DNA from: Magnetococcales bacterium
GTDB lineage: Bacteria > Pseudomonadota > Magnetococcia > Magnetococcales > JADFYX01
Length of the DNA stretch: 52,968 nt
Reading direction: 5' to 3'
Assembly (NCBI GenBank): GCA_002753565.1
Contig: PEAM01000030.1
Span: 1-52,968, forward strand
The notes beneath the pieces were generated by a model. It did no database searches, was not told the DNA's origin, and saw only the letters and a list, made by a program, of their open reading frames with translations. Positions 1 to 7,887 of this stretch are shown here, one piece after another. Positions within the stretch are counted from its first letter, which is position 1; each line of letters opens with the position of its first letter. The position numbers and the translations under genes were made by a program.

Positions 1-42
1 CCCCAATAGCCCCCTGTTTTTTCTATAATAAAGCAGTCATCA

Positions 43-118
43 GGGCCCATAGCTCAGCGGTCAGAGCCGCCGGCTCATAACCGGCCGGTCCCAAGTTCGA
101 ATCTTGGTGGGCCCACCA
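43..118 (+). tRNA. tRNA with CAU anticodon (Met or Ile2)
   Basis: The 76-nt sequence folds into a full cloverleaf. The acceptor stem pairs 43-49 (GGGCCCA) with 108-114 (TGGGCCC), followed by an encoded ACCA end. The anticodon arm pairs 69-73 with 81-85 and presents CAT at 76-78. The T arm has the usual GTTCGAAT loop. A CAU anticodon is used by initiator Met, elongator Met and lysidine-modified tRNA-Ile2; sequence alone does not settle which, but an initiator is less likely. Its 3' half is the prophage attachment site, and the prophage end restores an intact gene. Confidence 0.95.
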
Positions 119-121
119 TTT
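74..121 (+). repeat. attL, left copy of 48-bp attachment repeat
   Basis: These 48 bp, from the anticodon loop of the tRNA through CCA plus three T, are repeated without mismatch at 40322-40369. The match stops at G73 on the left (A40321 in the other copy) and after T121 on the right (A40370). A tyrosine integrase gene begins just inside. This is the signature of tRNA-directed prophage integration. Confidence 0.95.
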
Positions 122-125
122 TTTC

Positions 126-161
126 AAGGGGTTAGACTGACTTCAACCCCTTTGCCTTTTT
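126..161 (+). terminator. Hairpin with T-run after the tRNA, supplied by the prophage
   Basis: AAGGGGTT (126-133) pairs with AACCCCTT (145-152), and a T-rich run follows at 157-161. It is oriented to end rightward transcription from the tRNA. The integrase stop codon lies in the hairpin. The tRNA's original terminator is now 40 kb away, at 40399-40424. Confidence 0.6.
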
Positions 162-1163
162 CTCTTGTGACCAGTTTGTGCCCTCAATTGAGATGTTGGA
201 GGCATAATCCTGCAGATGGTCACCGCCCAGGTGGGCGTATCGGCGCACCATCTCTGCGCTCTCCCAGCCGCCAAGCTCTTGGAGTGCGTGGAGTGGTGTT
301 CCGGCTTGTACATGCCAGCTTGCCCAGGTGTGTCGAAGATCATGAAAGCGGAAATCTTCGATCCCTACCCGCTTCAACGTTGCCCGCCACGTTTTGTTGT
401 TCGCGCTCGACAAGGGGCGTCCTCGATAGGTAAACACCAACTGCTGGTGCTTGCCGATCTGCTGGCGAATCACATCGACCGCATCATCGTTCAACGGTAC
501 AACCAGAGCCCGGCTGTTTTTCATCATATCGGCATGCAACCAGGCTTTCCGTCTGGGTAGATCAACCTGACTCCACTTCAGGCGCAGGATGTTGGATTCT
601 CTGAGGCCGGTTGCCAGGGCGAACCGGACGATGTGAGAGAGATACTCCGGCAGCTCCTGGATCAAGGCTTCCGCCTCATACGGAAAAAGCCATCGGATGC
701 GTCGTTTCGGCTCCTGGAACAGCTGTACCGCTGGGGCCCGATCAATCCACTCCCACTCCCGTTCCGCCTTCCGCATCAATGCTCGGACAATCTGCAGCAT
801 ACGGTTGGCCGTGGTCGGGCTGCTCTCCTTGCGTTTGATATCCCGAACCCGGTGGATCTCATCGCGGGTGATTTCCGATAGCCGTTTGGTTCCGAAAAAT
901 TGATCCAGCCATCGGAACGTCTCACGGTCATTTCGGATGGATCGTTTGTGCTGCTTCTCTTGAAGATATTTGACCACTGCTTCCTGCCAGGAGCGGTCCG
1001 GCTTAATGCCGACCCGCTCCTGATTCCACAAATTCGCTTTTACTTTGTCGTGGTACTCTTGCGCTTCTTGTCGATCGGAAGTTCCAGCAGATTTTCGTAT
1101 TCGCTTGCCACTCCCGGATCGGATATCGATGTGCCATGTTTCGCCTCTTTTTCTGAGTGCCAT
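132..1163 (-). CDS. int: Phage integrase, tyrosine recombinase
   Basis: This 343-aa protein has the layout of phage tyrosine integrases: a basic N-terminal arm-binding segment (KRGETWHIDIRS), a central SAM-like core-binding domain, and a C-terminal catalytic domain. Catalytic residues are visible: Arg in ATGLRESNI, Lys in MMKNSRAL, His-x-x-Arg in HDLRHTWAS, and the nucleophilic Tyr in VRRYAHL. The second histidine position is Trp (LGGWES), a known variant. It lies beside attL and points at the tRNA, so it should catalyse attL x attR recombination. Its first 124 nt overlap the excisionase gene in another frame. I keep this start because the upstream gene is already complete and MALRKRG is a usual start of the family. 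Confidence 0.95.
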   Translation of the reverse strand: MALRKRGETWHIDIRSGSGKRIRKSAGTSDRQEAQEYHDKVKANLWNQERVGIKPDRSWQEAVVKYLQEKQHKRSIRNDRETFRWLDQFFGTKRLSEITRDEIHRVRDIKRKESSPTTANRMLQIVRALMRKAEREWEWIDRAPAVQLFQEPKRRIRWLFPYEAEALIQELPEYLSHIVRFALATGLRESNILRLKWSQVDLPRRKAWLHADMMKNSRALVVPLNDDAVDVIRQQIGKHQQLVFTYRGRPLSSANNKTWRATLKRVGIEDFRFHDLRHTWASWHVQAGTPLHALQELGGWESAEMVRRYAHLGGDHLQDYASNISIEGTNWSQEKKAKGLKSV

Positions 1164-1387
1164 TCATTCTCCTCCTTCTTATCGACACTCTGCAAATCAC
1201 ACTCCGTACGCCGGTAGGATGCACGGATGTAATCGATCAGGTCAATATTTACGTAGACCCAGCTTCTGCCGACTTTGGCTCCGGGAATTTCTCCTTTTGC
1301 CGTTCTTTGCCGCAACACCTCCTTGTTGATTCCGAGGAATTTGGCGGCTTGTTGGGCGTTGAACGTCTCAATCACTACCGGTTGCAT
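1040..1387 (-). CDS. Excisionase-like MerR/AlpA-type HTH protein
   Basis: The 115-aa protein opens with a helix-turn-helix of the excisionase class (FNAQQAAKFLGINKEVLRQR), followed by a wing (GAKVGRSWVYV). Such proteins bend attachment-site DNA and direct integrase toward excision; some also repress transcription. The C-terminal half (about residues 60-115) is charged and shows no known domain. A strong ribosome site (AGGAAGG) lies 5 nt before the ATG. The 3' end overlaps int by 124 nt out of frame, an unusually long overlap that suggests coupled translation. Assignment as Xis rests on fold type and position. Confidence 0.75.
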   Translation of the reverse strand: MQPVVIETFNAQQAAKFLGINKEVLRQRTAKGEIPGAKVGRSWVYVNIDLIDYIRASYRRTECDLQSVDKKEENEWHSEKEAKHGTSISDPGVASEYENLLELPIDKKRKSTTTK

Positions 1388-1429
1388 ACCCCTTCCTCTC
1401 TTTGGCTGCTACACGACTCTATGGCACTT

Positions 1430-1705
1430 TTATTTATTGACCCGATCTTTGAGGCCCTGGGCCGGTTTGAATTTGGCCACCTTCTTGGCCGGGATGGTGA
1501 TCTCCTCGCCGGTGGCCGGGTTGCGGCCCGTGCGGGGGGCCTGTTGATTGACGCTGAATGTACCAAATCCCTGCAGGGTGATCGACTCACCGGATTCCAT
1601 GGCATCGGCAAGCGTTTCAATGACCGAATCCAGAAGTGTGGCCGCTTCCTCCCGGCCCTTTCCGGTCTTGGTGCTGAGGGCTTTGATCAGATCTGCTTTT
1701 TTCAT
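1430..1705 (-). CDS. HU/IHF-family DNA-bending protein
   Basis: This 91-aa protein has the full length and pattern of HU: MKKADLIKALSTKTG at the start, the TLQGFGTFSV strand, and the DNA-binding arm GRNPATGEEITIPAKK. It lacks features that would make it clearly IHF-alpha or IHF-beta. It sits directly upstream of the excisionase in the same direction, so a role as accessory DNA bender in integration/excision or in phage gene control is likely. A GGAG ribosome site precedes the ATG. Confidence 0.92.
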   Translation of the reverse strand: MKKADLIKALSTKTGKGREEAATLLDSVIETLADAMESGESITLQGFGTFSVNQQAPRTGRNPATGEEITIPAKKVAKFKPAQGLKDRVNK

Positions 1706-1768
1706 GATATTCTCCTATATGATTGATTGCTTCATTGCATCCTACAGAGTCAAATACGAGCCACATTT

Positions 1769-2416
1769 TTACTCACACAATCCGTACATTGATGAACATG
1801 CCGGTGGCTCGTCTTCCGGCTGAAGCCAAAGTCCGTACTGTTTGCCGCCTCGGGTGGTTCGGGAATATTTGATCACCTCCCGGATTCCGGGGATCGGCTT
1901 GGTCTTGTCGTGGCCGGGAATCTTGTCCGAACTGAAAAATGTTCCGATACCGAACCGCTTGCCGCAGCGACCGACCATCATCTCCCACGTCTCGATCCGG
2001 TCGAACTGCTCCGGGAATCGGTCGGCAATGTTGCGGATTCCATCCTTGGTCTCATGAATGCATGGCATGCAACCAACTCGGGCGGCTCCCATTTTATAAA
2101 GGGGATTCGGCTCCAACCTGTGATGACGGTGGATATCAAACACCTTCTGCCAACTCCAAGAGAGGATTGGGCGGTAGTTCCAAAGCCGTGGGCCAACCCG
2201 GTCCATTTTGAGGAGATTGGCCCGGCTCCGGGATTCATCAGCCCGAACACCCTGCCAAGAGACGACCAGATGACCGGCCTCCAGCAATGGTTCCTGAATT
2301 TGGTAGAAAATCGGGTTGTGATTGACGGCAACATCCACCTTACGTTCCAGAGCCTGCTCAATCCCCGAGCTGGCCCCGCCGCCGCCGGCAAAAAGATCGA
2401 TGATCAAGCCGGGCAT
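1769..2416 (-). CDS. Chimeric remnant: C5-methyltransferase start fused to PAPS-reductase-like end
   Basis: Residues 1-35 (LIIDLFAGGGGASSGIEQAL, then VDVAVNHNP) match motif I and the following strand of DNA cytosine-5 methyltransferases. From about residue 40 the protein instead looks like the C-terminal part of phage PAPS-reductase/sulfurtransferase-like proteins (VSWQGVRADESRSRA, HHRLEPNPLYKMGAARVGC, MPC). The methyltransferase PCQ catalytic motif and the reductase PP-loop (SGGKDS type) are both missing. The two families are often neighbours in phages, so one in-frame deletion near 2300-2315 would explain the join. Neither activity is expected. The start overlaps the upstream gene by 13 nt. 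Confidence 0.7.
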   Translation of the reverse strand: MPGLIIDLFAGGGGASSGIEQALERKVDVAVNHNPIFYQIQEPLLEAGHLVVSWQGVRADESRSRANLLKMDRVGPRLWNYRPILSWSWQKVFDIHRHHRLEPNPLYKMGAARVGCMPCIHETKDGIRNIADRFPEQFDRIETWEMMVGRCGKRFGIGTFFSSDKIPGHDKTKPIPGIREVIKYSRTTRGGKQYGLWLQPEDEPPACSSMYGLCE

Positions 2417-2622
2417 GATATTTCATCCTCACCCCAGTCAATTTCACCCTCACCCAACCCCACAAAAAATGGCTCTGTATCATCCACTAGCTCCTCAATC
2501 CAATCCTGTTTTTCATAGAGATCCATTTCACTCCAATTGTCGGGAAGATCTTCCGGGTTGACCGAGATTCCGAATTTGACGTCCACCCAGACGCTTGTTT
2601 TATTGATCATCTTCATCATCAT
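2404..2622 (-). CDS. Hypothetical acidic protein
   Basis: This predicted 72-aa protein is acidic (pattern NPEDLPDNWSEMDLYEKQDW, then repeated E/D toward the end) and has no recognised domain. Several ATG codons cluster at 2622-2610 in a frame overlapping the end of the upstream zinc-ribbon gene; one of these is the probable start. Tight overlaps on both sides place it in the early operon. Function is unknown. Confidence 0.6.
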   Translation of the reverse strand: MMMKMINKTSVWVDVKFGISVNPEDLPDNWSEMDLYEKQDWIEELVDDTEPFFVGLGEGEIDWGEDEISCPA

Positions 2623-2815
2623 TCTCTCCACAAAAAAAATCATCGAACGAGGCTTTGTGATCACACGCTCCGCACTGGACTCGGGTCAGGTCGGGGCGGC
2701 ACATATCTGTGGTTATAGTTCCGAAATCGGCTTCACCGTTGTGATAGACCGCCACCTGGGATTCGACCGTTGCCCACACTTCATCCAATTCCTGGTTACA
2801 TGCTGGACAAATCAT
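2600..2815 (-). CDS. Small zinc-ribbon-like protein
   Basis: The 71-aa product has two CxxC knuckles, MICPACNQ near the start and VQCGACDH near residue 50, which would bind one zinc. The C-terminus is very acidic (ENDDEDDQ). The start overlaps the stop of the upstream gene as ATGA, so translation is probably coupled. Small zinc ribbons of this kind are common in phage early regions; the target is unknown. Confidence 0.7.
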   Translation of the reverse strand: MICPACNQELDEVWATVESQVAVYHNGEADFGTITTDMCRPDLTRVQCGACDHKASFDDFFCGENDDEDDQ

Positions 2816-3240
2816 GGTATTTGCCTCTCCTTTTTCAGTCGTTCACGCTCTTCCTCAACGAATGCCTTGCTTCGGTCCAACCTTTTTTTGCAAGCCTCTT
2901 CCAAGGTGTCTGCATAGACCCATTCATGTTGGTACACCCCCCAGCTGTAACTGAAAGTGCCACCGTATATTGCTTTTTGCGGCACTGGTGTAGCGAAGCA
3001 AATCAGAAAACCCAGCCTGTAACGGCCGTAGAGTGCACAGGCAATTTCTTCCAGGTCTTCAGGATCATTGAGATCTCCCTCCTTGAGGCCAACTTCTCTC
3101 CACACCTCCGGCAAATCCCGAAACGCTTCGGCTAAAAGGTCGGGCCATGACTCCATCCGACACATCAGGCCAAGATGAAAAATCTGCTCGGCACGGATCA
3201 TCGGATCATTTGCGATTTGTTGAATGGCCGTTTGGCTCAT
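2812..3240 (-). CDS. Hypothetical early protein
   Basis: This 142-aa protein starts at MSQTAIQQIANDP. That ATG overlaps the stop of the TSCPD gene as ATGA; the open frame continues upstream only as a shadow of that gene. The middle part is rich in Trp, Tyr and Phe (GGTFSYSWGVYQHEW), and the C-terminus is a charged helix (VEEERERLKKER). I recognise no family. It belongs to the overlapping early set running from about 8.5 to 1.8 kb. Confidence 0.65.
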   Translation of the reverse strand: MSQTAIQQIANDPMIRAEQIFHLGLMCRMESWPDLLAEAFRDLPEVWREVGLKEGDLNDPEDLEEIACALYGRYRLGFLICFATPVPQKAIYGGTFSYSWGVYQHEWVYADTLEEACKKRLDRSKAFVEEERERLKKERQIP

Positions 3241-3674
3241 GCCCTCTTCTCCTCTTTCTCCTCCGGTTGTTTGATCCCCAACCGCAACATCTCCTTCTCG
3301 ATGCAGTCGCCGATCTCCACCACCAGGCTGCCGACCCAGCGCCCCTGGGAACCGGGTTTGATGTAGCCCCCCTTGGGGGAATGGACGGCGGCGAGCTGCT
3401 CGACCAGAAAGGCGGGGTTCTCCACTTGGCGAAAGATGGCCGAGGCGGTCAGGGACCAGGCGACGATCCAGTCGTAGTTCTCCATGTTCTTGGTGTTGAC
3501 GAAAATCTCGAACAGCTGTTTTTTGCCGGTTTTGGCCACCTCGATATGGTTGATGGTGATAAAGTAGGCGTGTTCGGCCAGCGGCGGCTTGATCCGGTAG
3601 GTGTACCCCGGCAGACATTCCGGCCGTTGAAGCAGTTGGGGCGATTGGGCCGCTTGGATCGATTCAGTGGTCAC
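3237..3674 (-). CDS. TSCPD-domain protein related to the NrdJ C-terminal region
   Basis: The 145-aa sequence matches the TSCPD-type domain found at the end of, or next to, B12-dependent ribonucleotide reductase: GYTYRIKPPLAEHAYFITI, LFEIFVNTKNMENYDWIVAW, AAVHSPKGGYIKPGS and VVEIGDCIEKEM. No catalytic reductase subunit lies in the prophage, so it may act on a host reductase or have another role. The start is a GTG sharing GTGA with the stop of the upstream XRE gene; no ATG exists before the conserved region. Confidence 0.75.
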   Translation of the reverse strand: MTTESIQAAQSPQLLQRPECLPGYTYRIKPPLAEHAYFITINHIEVAKTGKKQLFEIFVNTKNMENYDWIVAWSLTASAIFRQVENPAFLVEQLAAVHSPKGGYIKPGSQGRWVGSLVVEIGDCIEKEMLRLGIKQPEEKEEKRA

Positions 3675-4138
3675 GCCGTCATCCCCCCATTGCTCACGAC
3701 GGACAGGGCCGGTGGTGGAGTTGTCGGCCGCCCGGTCCGTTTGTCCAGCTCCCGATTCAACCGTTCCATATTCTCCCGAGCCTTGGCGATCTTCTTCTCC
3801 AGATCCCCGATGATCTTGTGAAAACGGTATACCTCCACGATCAGCTGCTCGGCATTCATCTCTTCCGGCCTGGTCGACTCTCCATCCTGATCGTTGAGAG
3901 GCACAATTCGGCCGATTCTGGTTATCTCGCCATGGCCGGTGGCCAGCCAGATCGGATCCACCTGACAGGTCAGGGCGATCTGCACCGTCATACGGCTGGT
4001 GGCGGAGCGGCCGCACTCCAGCTTATGAACGGCGGTCTGGCTGATACCGACCTTCTCGGCCAGTTGCTTCTGGGTCAGATTGGCACGGTCCCGAGCCAAT
4101 TTGATCCGTTCTGAAAAGGTGGTGTTTGTTTCACTCAT
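3671..4138 (-). CDS. XRE-family HTH regulator with C-terminal coiled coil
   Basis: Residues 8-70 form a lambda-repressor-like HTH (IKLARDRANLTQKQLAEKVG, then ISQTAVHKLECGRS) ending in the IWLATGHGEI signature common in phage regulators. Residues about 95-135 are heptad-like and probably coiled coil. There is no LexA-type peptidase, so it is not a self-cleaving repressor. It is transcribed with early genes and overlaps the TSCPD gene. It may be a second regulator acting after the CI/Cro-like switch. Confidence 0.8.
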   Translation of the reverse strand: MSETNTTFSERIKLARDRANLTQKQLAEKVGISQTAVHKLECGRSATSRMTVQIALTCQVDPIWLATGHGEITRIGRIVPLNDQDGESTRPEEMNAEQLIVEVYRFHKIIGDLEKKIAKARENMERLNRELDKRTGRPTTPPPALSVVSNGGMTA

Positions 4139-4160
4139 TGGTTACTCTCCGGTTGGTTGA

Positions 4161-4715
4161 TTAGGCGGCTGAAAAAATCTCATCACGTCGGCCCCGACGT
4201 GATGAGATCCGTCTGGCTTTGCTGATATCCTCATTCACCAGGTCGGTGACCAAAGCGATGGAGAGAAAAAGGCAAAGCACGATCGAAACGGTTCTAAAAA
4301 GGGTGGTGATGGCGATCCCGGCCATGGAGACCGGTGTATCGAGAATCCACTCCTCATCGATGAGCCCCATGCCGAGTAGCGCCGGATGGGCGGCATAGCA
4401 CTTTTCACAGAGAAACACGCCACCCTTGGGATCGGGCCGCCCGCTCCAGTAGCGGTAGCGGATCTCCCCCTTGAAGCTTTCCGGTGGGCCTTCGTAGGGG
4501 CCGAGTATGTAAAGACGCTCCGGCTTTTTTTCGCTGGGCCGTTGAACGTTCTTCAGCTCGTTCATACAGCGGGGAATCCATATCTCGGCATCCGGACAAC
4601 CGCTCTGTCGGCTGTAGCATTTGTTCTCCTTGCCCTTGCCCTTTTTGATGTGGCAACGTCGGGAGGCCCAATCGTGGCCACCGAAATGGCGGCAGTAGCC
4701 GTGGAGGATGGCCAT
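4161..4715 (-). CDS. Hypothetical Cys-rich membrane protein
   Basis: The 184-aa product starts at MAILHGYCRHFGGHDW. Its ATG shares one base with the primase stop (TGATG). Cys/His residues are grouped near the start and in FLCEKCYAAHP, suggesting metal binding. Residues about 135-160 (GIAITTLFRTVSIVLCLFLS) form one membrane segment, and the end is basic (SSRRGRRDE). No family is recognised. Confidence 0.6.
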   Translation of the reverse strand: MAILHGYCRHFGGHDWASRRCHIKKGKGKENKCYSRQSGCPDAEIWIPRCMNELKNVQRPSEKKPERLYILGPYEGPPESFKGEIRYRYWSGRPDPKGGVFLCEKCYAAHPALLGMGLIDEEWILDTPVSMAGIAITTLFRTVSIVLCLFLSIALVTDLVNEDISKARRISSRRGRRDEIFSAA

Positions 4716-7465
4716 CAATATTCTCCCTCCGGACCGCCGATGGTCGGCACGTGCAACCCCTTCGACTCCAGGATCTCCACCCCGATGGCCATGGCGTGGG
4801 AAACCCGCTGGCCCTTGATGGAGGGATCGTGGCGCTCCTTGACCACCACTCCGGCGGCCAACAATTGTTTTTTGAAAATCTGGGCGCTTTTCACTGGTAT
4901 TCCGGCCGCCTTCTCCCGCAAGTGGGATGCGGTGGAGATGTGATCCATGATGTGGGACGGCCGTACCACCAGACACGGCAGGGCGTAGCTGCTTTTGGGC
5001 TCCTTCACCATCTGTACCGCCCAGGGGTGCGTAACCCGGCCGGCGGAACACTCGGAGAGGAATATCTCCATGATCCAGACCCAGGGCTCCCGCTGAGTCT
5101 CGGTCTCCAGAATGTGCCGGTTCATCTGCGCCAGCAGGTCGTTTTGGAACCCGCCCTGCTCCGGCGCAATATCGGCAAACTCGGCCAGAAGCATCCAGGC
5201 GGCGAGAATCCCGGCATAGTTTTCGATCATTCGCGGAGCGTTGTTGATGTTGGGGATGGCGCTGCAGGCCAGGGAACAGACCTCTCTCGCCCGCTTATGA
5301 ATGGAGCGGATCTGATCCCGTGAGTGGGAAACCAGAAACTGCAACCACTCCAATACCGGAAACACCGGCAGGTCATCGGCCAGCATGGGGCCCTGTTTTT
5401 TCCGGGCCAGTTCGGACCGCACCGTTTTGGTGATGATGGAGTCCACCGGCACATCCTCCCCCACCAGCATCACCGGAGCACAAAGCAGATATTCGGTCAT
5501 CTCCGATCCCCGCTTGGTGGTGTTGTGCTGGTAGGCCTCCTGCAGCTGGTTGACCGCCGCATCGATAATCCGCATATCCCGGGCCGACAACTCCGCCCAA
5601 CCCACCGGGTGGGTGGTGTTGCTGATGGAGGTAATCCGGCGGAAGTCGGTGTTGACGGTCTGGCCGGAAAAGTTGGTCATGGCGATGGTCGACTGCATCT
5701 TCAGGGTCAACACATCCTTCCCGGCCCCTTTTTCCGCCTGCAGAACCAGATGCGGCCAGAAACCGATGAACGCTTTCAGATGCGCCCCCAACGCCCAGAC
5801 CAACGGAATGGTGGCGGCATTGTCGGAAAAGGTCTCCTGGTAGGCCTGGATCACGCTCCAGGCATCGGTGGTGGGGCCGCTTGGAAACATCAGGTTGCTG
5901 TAGGGACACTGTTTTTCCGGCTCGGTAAAAAAGCAGTCCGGCCCCTGGTTGACCACCGGCCGCCCATCCTTCCAGCCGATACCGACGATGTTGATGGCCT
6001 GCTGTTCTCCCAGGTGAACGGCCCGCTCCAGAATGTTCAGCATTCGGGGAAAGGCGTAGGGGTTGAAGATGGCCCCGAAGCGCCGCCAGTGATCGAGAGA
6101 ATGAAACTGCTCGTCGGAAAGCACCCGGCGTTGCATCCTGGGGCCGTGGCGTGGTGTCTGGACGGTGGCCGAAAAGACGCTTTTTCCCTCCAGATCCCGA
6201 CTGCCGGTCAACACCGACCGGGAAGAGGCGATGGTGATCCGGGTGAGGGAAGCAATGCGGAAGCCGCAGAGATCGACGATTTCCGGACCGATCTCCTCAC
6301 CGTGCTCATTCTCCCGGTGGGCTTTTTTTATCCAGGTGGTGTGATCCTCCGTACAGGCAAAGCGCCAATATTGACCAAAATCACGGTCCGGCAGCCGCAA
6401 CCGGGAGCGGCCCGGCTTTTTTTTATCCAGACTGGTGGATAGTCCGGGCACGATGCCGGGCTCCAGTACCTGTAGCCGTTGCCGGAGTGCATCCACCCCT
6501 TCGGCCTGTAGCACGTCGTTGCAGTCGTTGTGCTCCCATCCATACTGATCCACCAGCATGGTGGAGGTTTTCAACGTATTGAGCCGCTCCAACAGCGTCC
6601 AAGCCGCTTCGTCACCGGGCCGTTTTTTGGTCTTCTCGTCGGGTTGATCGTTGTCCATGCAGAGAATCACCCGTTTGCCCCGCAGCCACTCCAGGGGCAT
6701 GTTTTTGGCGTTGCTGATGCCTCGGGTGGCAATAGCGGCGGTCCGTTTCAGACCGCACGCCTCGATGGAAAGAACGTTGATGGGGGATTCGACGATGTAG
6801 ATGGTTTTGGCCGACGTAAGCTCCCGCCTATCGATGAACCAGGGGTGACGATCCTTCTCGCCGTCCGTCTTGGTTTTGCGCTTCCCCCCCTCGAATGCTT
6901 CCGGGTCGGTAAAACGCAGATCCACCGCCACCACGTTGCCTTTCTCCAGGCTTTTGACGATGGCTGCCAGGGCCGGACCTCCGTGGCCGATCTCCCCTTT
7001 TTCCACCTTCGGATTGGTCCAGGAGGTGTGACCGAGAGATCCGGTGCCCAGGGCCTTTTTGCTGATCTCCTCCGGGATGCCCCGACCTTTGAGATAATCG
7101 ATGGCCTTTTGATCCTCTCCCCGGCAGGTAGAGGCCTTCCACTCGATCTTCGACATCCGCTCATTTTTTTTCGGCCTGGCCTCCCGGATCGGCCAGCCGT
7201 AGGCCCGGTGGAGCCAGTTGATTGCCTCTTTCAGATCCAAACCCTGGACATACATCACCAGTTGCACCGGCCCGCCGCCGCGATCCGTGGAATGGTCTTT
7301 CCAGCCTTTGCCGTTTTTGGCAGGAAAGATGGAGAGGGAGGGATTTTTATCCTGGTGATGTGGGGATTTGTAATTCCCCGTCTGCCCGCCTGGTCGGTGC
7401 AGTCCCAACCGGTTGGCCAGGTCGTGGAGATCCACCCGTTCGTTGATCTGGTCGATGGTCAACAT
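4715..7465 (-). CDS. Phage replication primase/helicase with Toprim domain
   Basis: This 916-aa protein begins with a CHC2-like fold (GNYKSPHHQDKNPSLSIFP) in which the usual zinc-binding cysteines are absent. A Toprim domain follows at about residues 215-300, with the acidic motifs TIYIVESPINVLSIEA and VILCMDNDQPD. The C-terminal half contains a P-loop (QAEKGAGKDVLTL, near residue 575) and a region like phage DUF927/helicase ATPases. It should prime and unwind phage DNA at the replication fork. It is the largest early gene, overlapping the genes on both sides by one base (TAATG, TGATG). Confidence 0.85.
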   Translation of the reverse strand: MLTIDQINERVDLHDLANRLGLHRPGGQTGNYKSPHHQDKNPSLSIFPAKNGKGWKDHSTDRGGGPVQLVMYVQGLDLKEAINWLHRAYGWPIREARPKKNERMSKIEWKASTCRGEDQKAIDYLKGRGIPEEISKKALGTGSLGHTSWTNPKVEKGEIGHGGPALAAIVKSLEKGNVVAVDLRFTDPEAFEGGKRKTKTDGEKDRHPWFIDRRELTSAKTIYIVESPINVLSIEACGLKRTAAIATRGISNAKNMPLEWLRGKRVILCMDNDQPDEKTKKRPGDEAAWTLLERLNTLKTSTMLVDQYGWEHNDCNDVLQAEGVDALRQRLQVLEPGIVPGLSTSLDKKKPGRSRLRLPDRDFGQYWRFACTEDHTTWIKKAHRENEHGEEIGPEIVDLCGFRIASLTRITIASSRSVLTGSRDLEGKSVFSATVQTPRHGPRMQRRVLSDEQFHSLDHWRRFGAIFNPYAFPRMLNILERAVHLGEQQAINIVGIGWKDGRPVVNQGPDCFFTEPEKQCPYSNLMFPSGPTTDAWSVIQAYQETFSDNAATIPLVWALGAHLKAFIGFWPHLVLQAEKGAGKDVLTLKMQSTIAMTNFSGQTVNTDFRRITSISNTTHPVGWAELSARDMRIIDAAVNQLQEAYQHNTTKRGSEMTEYLLCAPVMLVGEDVPVDSIITKTVRSELARKKQGPMLADDLPVFPVLEWLQFLVSHSRDQIRSIHKRAREVCSLACSAIPNINNAPRMIENYAGILAAWMLLAEFADIAPEQGGFQNDLLAQMNRHILETETQREPWVWIMEIFLSECSAGRVTHPWAVQMVKEPKSSYALPCLVVRPSHIMDHISTASHLREKAAGIPVKSAQIFKKQLLAAGVVVKERHDPSIKGQRVSHAMAIGVEILESKGLHVPTIGGPEGEY

Positions 7466-7887
7466 TATGGTTTCATCCCCGAATGGCAGCCAGTGTGCTG
7501 TTTCACGGTGAAACCCCGTTGGTTGATCAGACGGATGGCTCTTTTTTGCCGGACGGCATCCCGTTCCTTCTCTTCCTCAAATGCCTTGGTGGCGCTCTCT
7601 TCATCCGGAAAGGGTGTTCCGAACCATTTTGTTCCATCCCAGCACTGAAGCTGCCACTGGCCAGCCGGTTTCGGCGAAGGCTGTGGCGGCCGGATCGGTG
7701 GAGCGGTTGGGCCATGGAGTTTGAACAGAAAGCCGCAACAGTGCCGATAGACCGGGCTGGCCTGGTGAATCCTGACGAAATCACTCAACTGCAACGCCCC
7801 GGCCTCTCCCTGGCGAATCGGATCCTTGCACTCCGGGCAGAATTTCGGCGCATGCTGGAACACCGCATAGTTGCACTCCGTGCTCAT
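7465..7887 (-). CDS. Hypothetical protein with zinc-binding motif
   Basis: The 140-aa protein has CPEC near residue 22 and HCC near residue 50, a likely zinc site. A proline-rich linker (APPIRPPQPSPKP) leads to a C-terminal part with aromatic residues (WQLQCWDGTKWFGTPF). The start at MSTECNYAVF overlaps the recombinase stop as ATGA; longer reading upstream is a shadow. It is cotranscribed with the primase. Function is unknown. Confidence 0.65.
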   Translation of the reverse strand: MSTECNYAVFQHAPKFCPECKDPIRQGEAGALQLSDFVRIHQASPVYRHCCGFLFKLHGPTAPPIRPPQPSPKPAGQWQLQCWDGTKWFGTPFPDEESATKAFEEEKERDAVRQKRAIRLINQRGFTVKQHTGCHSGMKP

